This document shows positions 62,192 through 64,000 of a DNA stretch of 64,000 nt, piece after piece. A model generated the notes under the pieces. It was not told where the DNA came from. It saw nothing but the letters and a program-made list of their open reading frames with translations, and did no database searches. Each line of letters opens with the position of its first letter. The stretch's first letter is position 1. The position numbers and the translations under genes are program-made. This DNA comes from Clavelina lepadiformis (taxonomy: Eukaryota > Chordata > Ascidiacea > Aplousobranchia > Clavelinidae): contig NC_135240.1 of the NCBI RefSeq assembly GCF_947623445.1, positions 12,090,001-12,154,000 on the forward strand, given 5' to 3'.

Positions 62192-64000
62192 AAGAAAGAC
62201 TTGTTTTAAAAATGCTTATTTTGTTAGCAAGATATCTATGTTGTATTATTAATATATTCAATATCATAAGTGAAAAATCTTTGTGTTCAAAGTATTGTTT
62301 AACATGATGAAGTTGTCAAATCAGCAAAAATGGCTTTTATTGGTACAGTATATATTTCGATAACTTTTAAAAATACTTCTTTATATTGTCATTAATAATG
62401 CCAAGAGACTGTTACTTAAAGACAGTTTCAAAAAAGTACCAGTAATAAGGTTTACTTTGAAGTATGGGTTGAGAAGAGACCTATGATTGATAATGAAATC
62501 GCTCAAGGTTAATGTTGGAAGACGGCAGGAATTCTAAGTTGGTCGCTTGGGTTTGCACTAAATGTGATTTGCAGTTTGCAGTTGACTAACATCGCGGCTT
62601 CAACTGCAATGCAATCTTATTTTCTCAGTACACTGGATTCAACTGACACATACTCGTAGGTTAACATAATACTACTGAAATCACATAACCACCATGATGG
62701 AATGTTTCACGGCTTTTTATGTGACTCAAATGCCAGTAATTGTGAAGTACTATGTTTGTAGCATACACTCATGCAGCGGAATTGGTTGTTACAATTAAAT
62801 AAATGTTGTTATTTTTGCTTGACTTACGTGACATTTTCCCATGACCAGCTTGGCTCAGGACTACGTACACAACAGAATAAGTATAACTTATGGGTTATTT
62901 AATTCCATTTTAACCAATGCTTGGCGATTTTTCAGGTCATCTACCCAGATTTTACTAAAGTTTTGATTAATTAAGAACATTATGCATAAGGTAGTTGCTA
63001 TATTGTACGTCAACAACTTTTTTAGATATACATTTCCAACTTTTAGGAGGTAAATATATACATTTTTCATGTTTACCCAAACTTTTTCTGAAAGTAAGTT
63101 AAGATACGACCTTATTAATGAAGCATAAATTGAAAAGATATTCCACCTTCAAAAAATTTACCTCAAAATTGGATGTTTATGGTTTTGTTCTATTTAAACC
63201 TTATAGCGTGGGGTAATTTTAAGGTTTACACCACTGCAAGTCCTTATAATTTTTTTTATAATTTCCAAACAAACTTTAAGTAGGCCCGTTGTTGTAAGTA
63301 ATCATATTAGATATGTCATAATTAGTTTAGAAGAAAAATTTTTTTTCTAGATTTCACAAATTTGTAATACTTTTTTTTTCAATGATCAGAAGTGTTTCTT
63401 CAAACATTTTTTATTTTTTGCCTTATAAAATTCTTTTTTGTGAAAAGTTTTGGTTTTCTACGTAGTGATTGTGTGTTTATGTTAAATTTTCAAACAGCTT
63501 TTGGGGTAAAATGGGTACTTTATAGGTAAAAAATTTGAGGGTTAATTTGAATACCATTGTTGTTTTTATTTAATGGTCAAAAAATGTTAAAATCTTGTAG
63601 CCTTGTACAAAACGAAATTCTTCATCCACTGATAGGGCATAAGCCAACAATTTCTCTTGCGATAGCAGGAAAATTTGACAATTTTCAGCCACTATGGAGG
63701 ATAAGGTTAGACCACTAAAAGTTTTAAATCTCAAGCTTCTTTAATATACATGCACTATCACACGCATCACAGTAGAAATCATACAGGAAAAATCAGCTCA
63801 CTTGCTGTCAATTTGTGACAGTATTAATAACATAAATCAGAATTGAATTGGTTGAGATATGGAAATGGATGCAGAATTACGCACTATAAGAAATATTCCT
63901 AAGATAAACACAAAGTCATTTTAAAACAGCTTTACAACACAAACATTTTTATTTTACCAAGTATTATTTATACAGTTTTGTTTGTCTGAGGAAGCTATTA
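62192..64000. other. 3' flank, nothing recognised
   Basis: AT-rich, with many T and A runs. No exon or repeat family was identified before the window ends. Confidence 0.45.

Overview
The window is AT-rich eukaryotic DNA from an animal, most likely an ascidian tunicate. The evidence is compact spliced genes with short GT-AG introns, an ASCL3/4/5-type achaete-scute gene, a TRAM1/2-type translocon gene, a jockey-like LINE and many short hAT elements. The assignment to tunicates is inference; nothing in the sequence proves the species.

Layout. 1-26797 is a tandem array with a period of about 10.8 kb: unit A (1-5984, left part outside the window), unit B (5985-16747) and unit C (16748-26797). Each unit carries a promoter-rich spacer, a five-exon plus-strand gene for a secreted peptide precursor that I do not recognise, and, convergent on the minus strand, a THEG-repeat (sperm microtubule-associated) gene. 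The right edge of the array lies in intron 1 of the unit C THEG gene, whose start exon (MSATQ) and TATA box sit outside the array at 28.7-28.9 kb. Units A and B therefore carry headless THEG copies. 29.7-31.2 kb is a 5'-truncated LINE with an open reverse transcriptase frame, followed by an older LINE fossil on the minus strand. 36.7-38.4 kb is a three-exon ASCL-family bHLH gene. 46.8-51.3 kb (minus) is a ten-exon TRAM gene. 60.7-62.2 kb is a two-exon homologue of the small protein NCBP2AS2. The remainder is intergenic DNA with a dense population of hAT-type MITEs, most with perfect 8-bp target duplications.

The most interesting content is the peptide array. The three paralogues share nearly all of their precursor and intron sequence, but the segment that follows the last Lys-Arg site (27 codons, split over two exons) differs at about a third of its bases. 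Almost every change alters the protein, and the segment ends abruptly at a constant tail, SVINSKKRK. That pattern of a conserved pre-pro region, a KR site and a hypervariable mature peptide is the one known from amphibian defence peptides, venom peptides and other diversifying secreted ligands. Here it is linked to a sperm-type gene in the same amplified unit. The units are also mosaics: a spacer and promoter block of about 2 kb shows no visible difference between B and C, and unit C is B-like on its left and A-like on its right.
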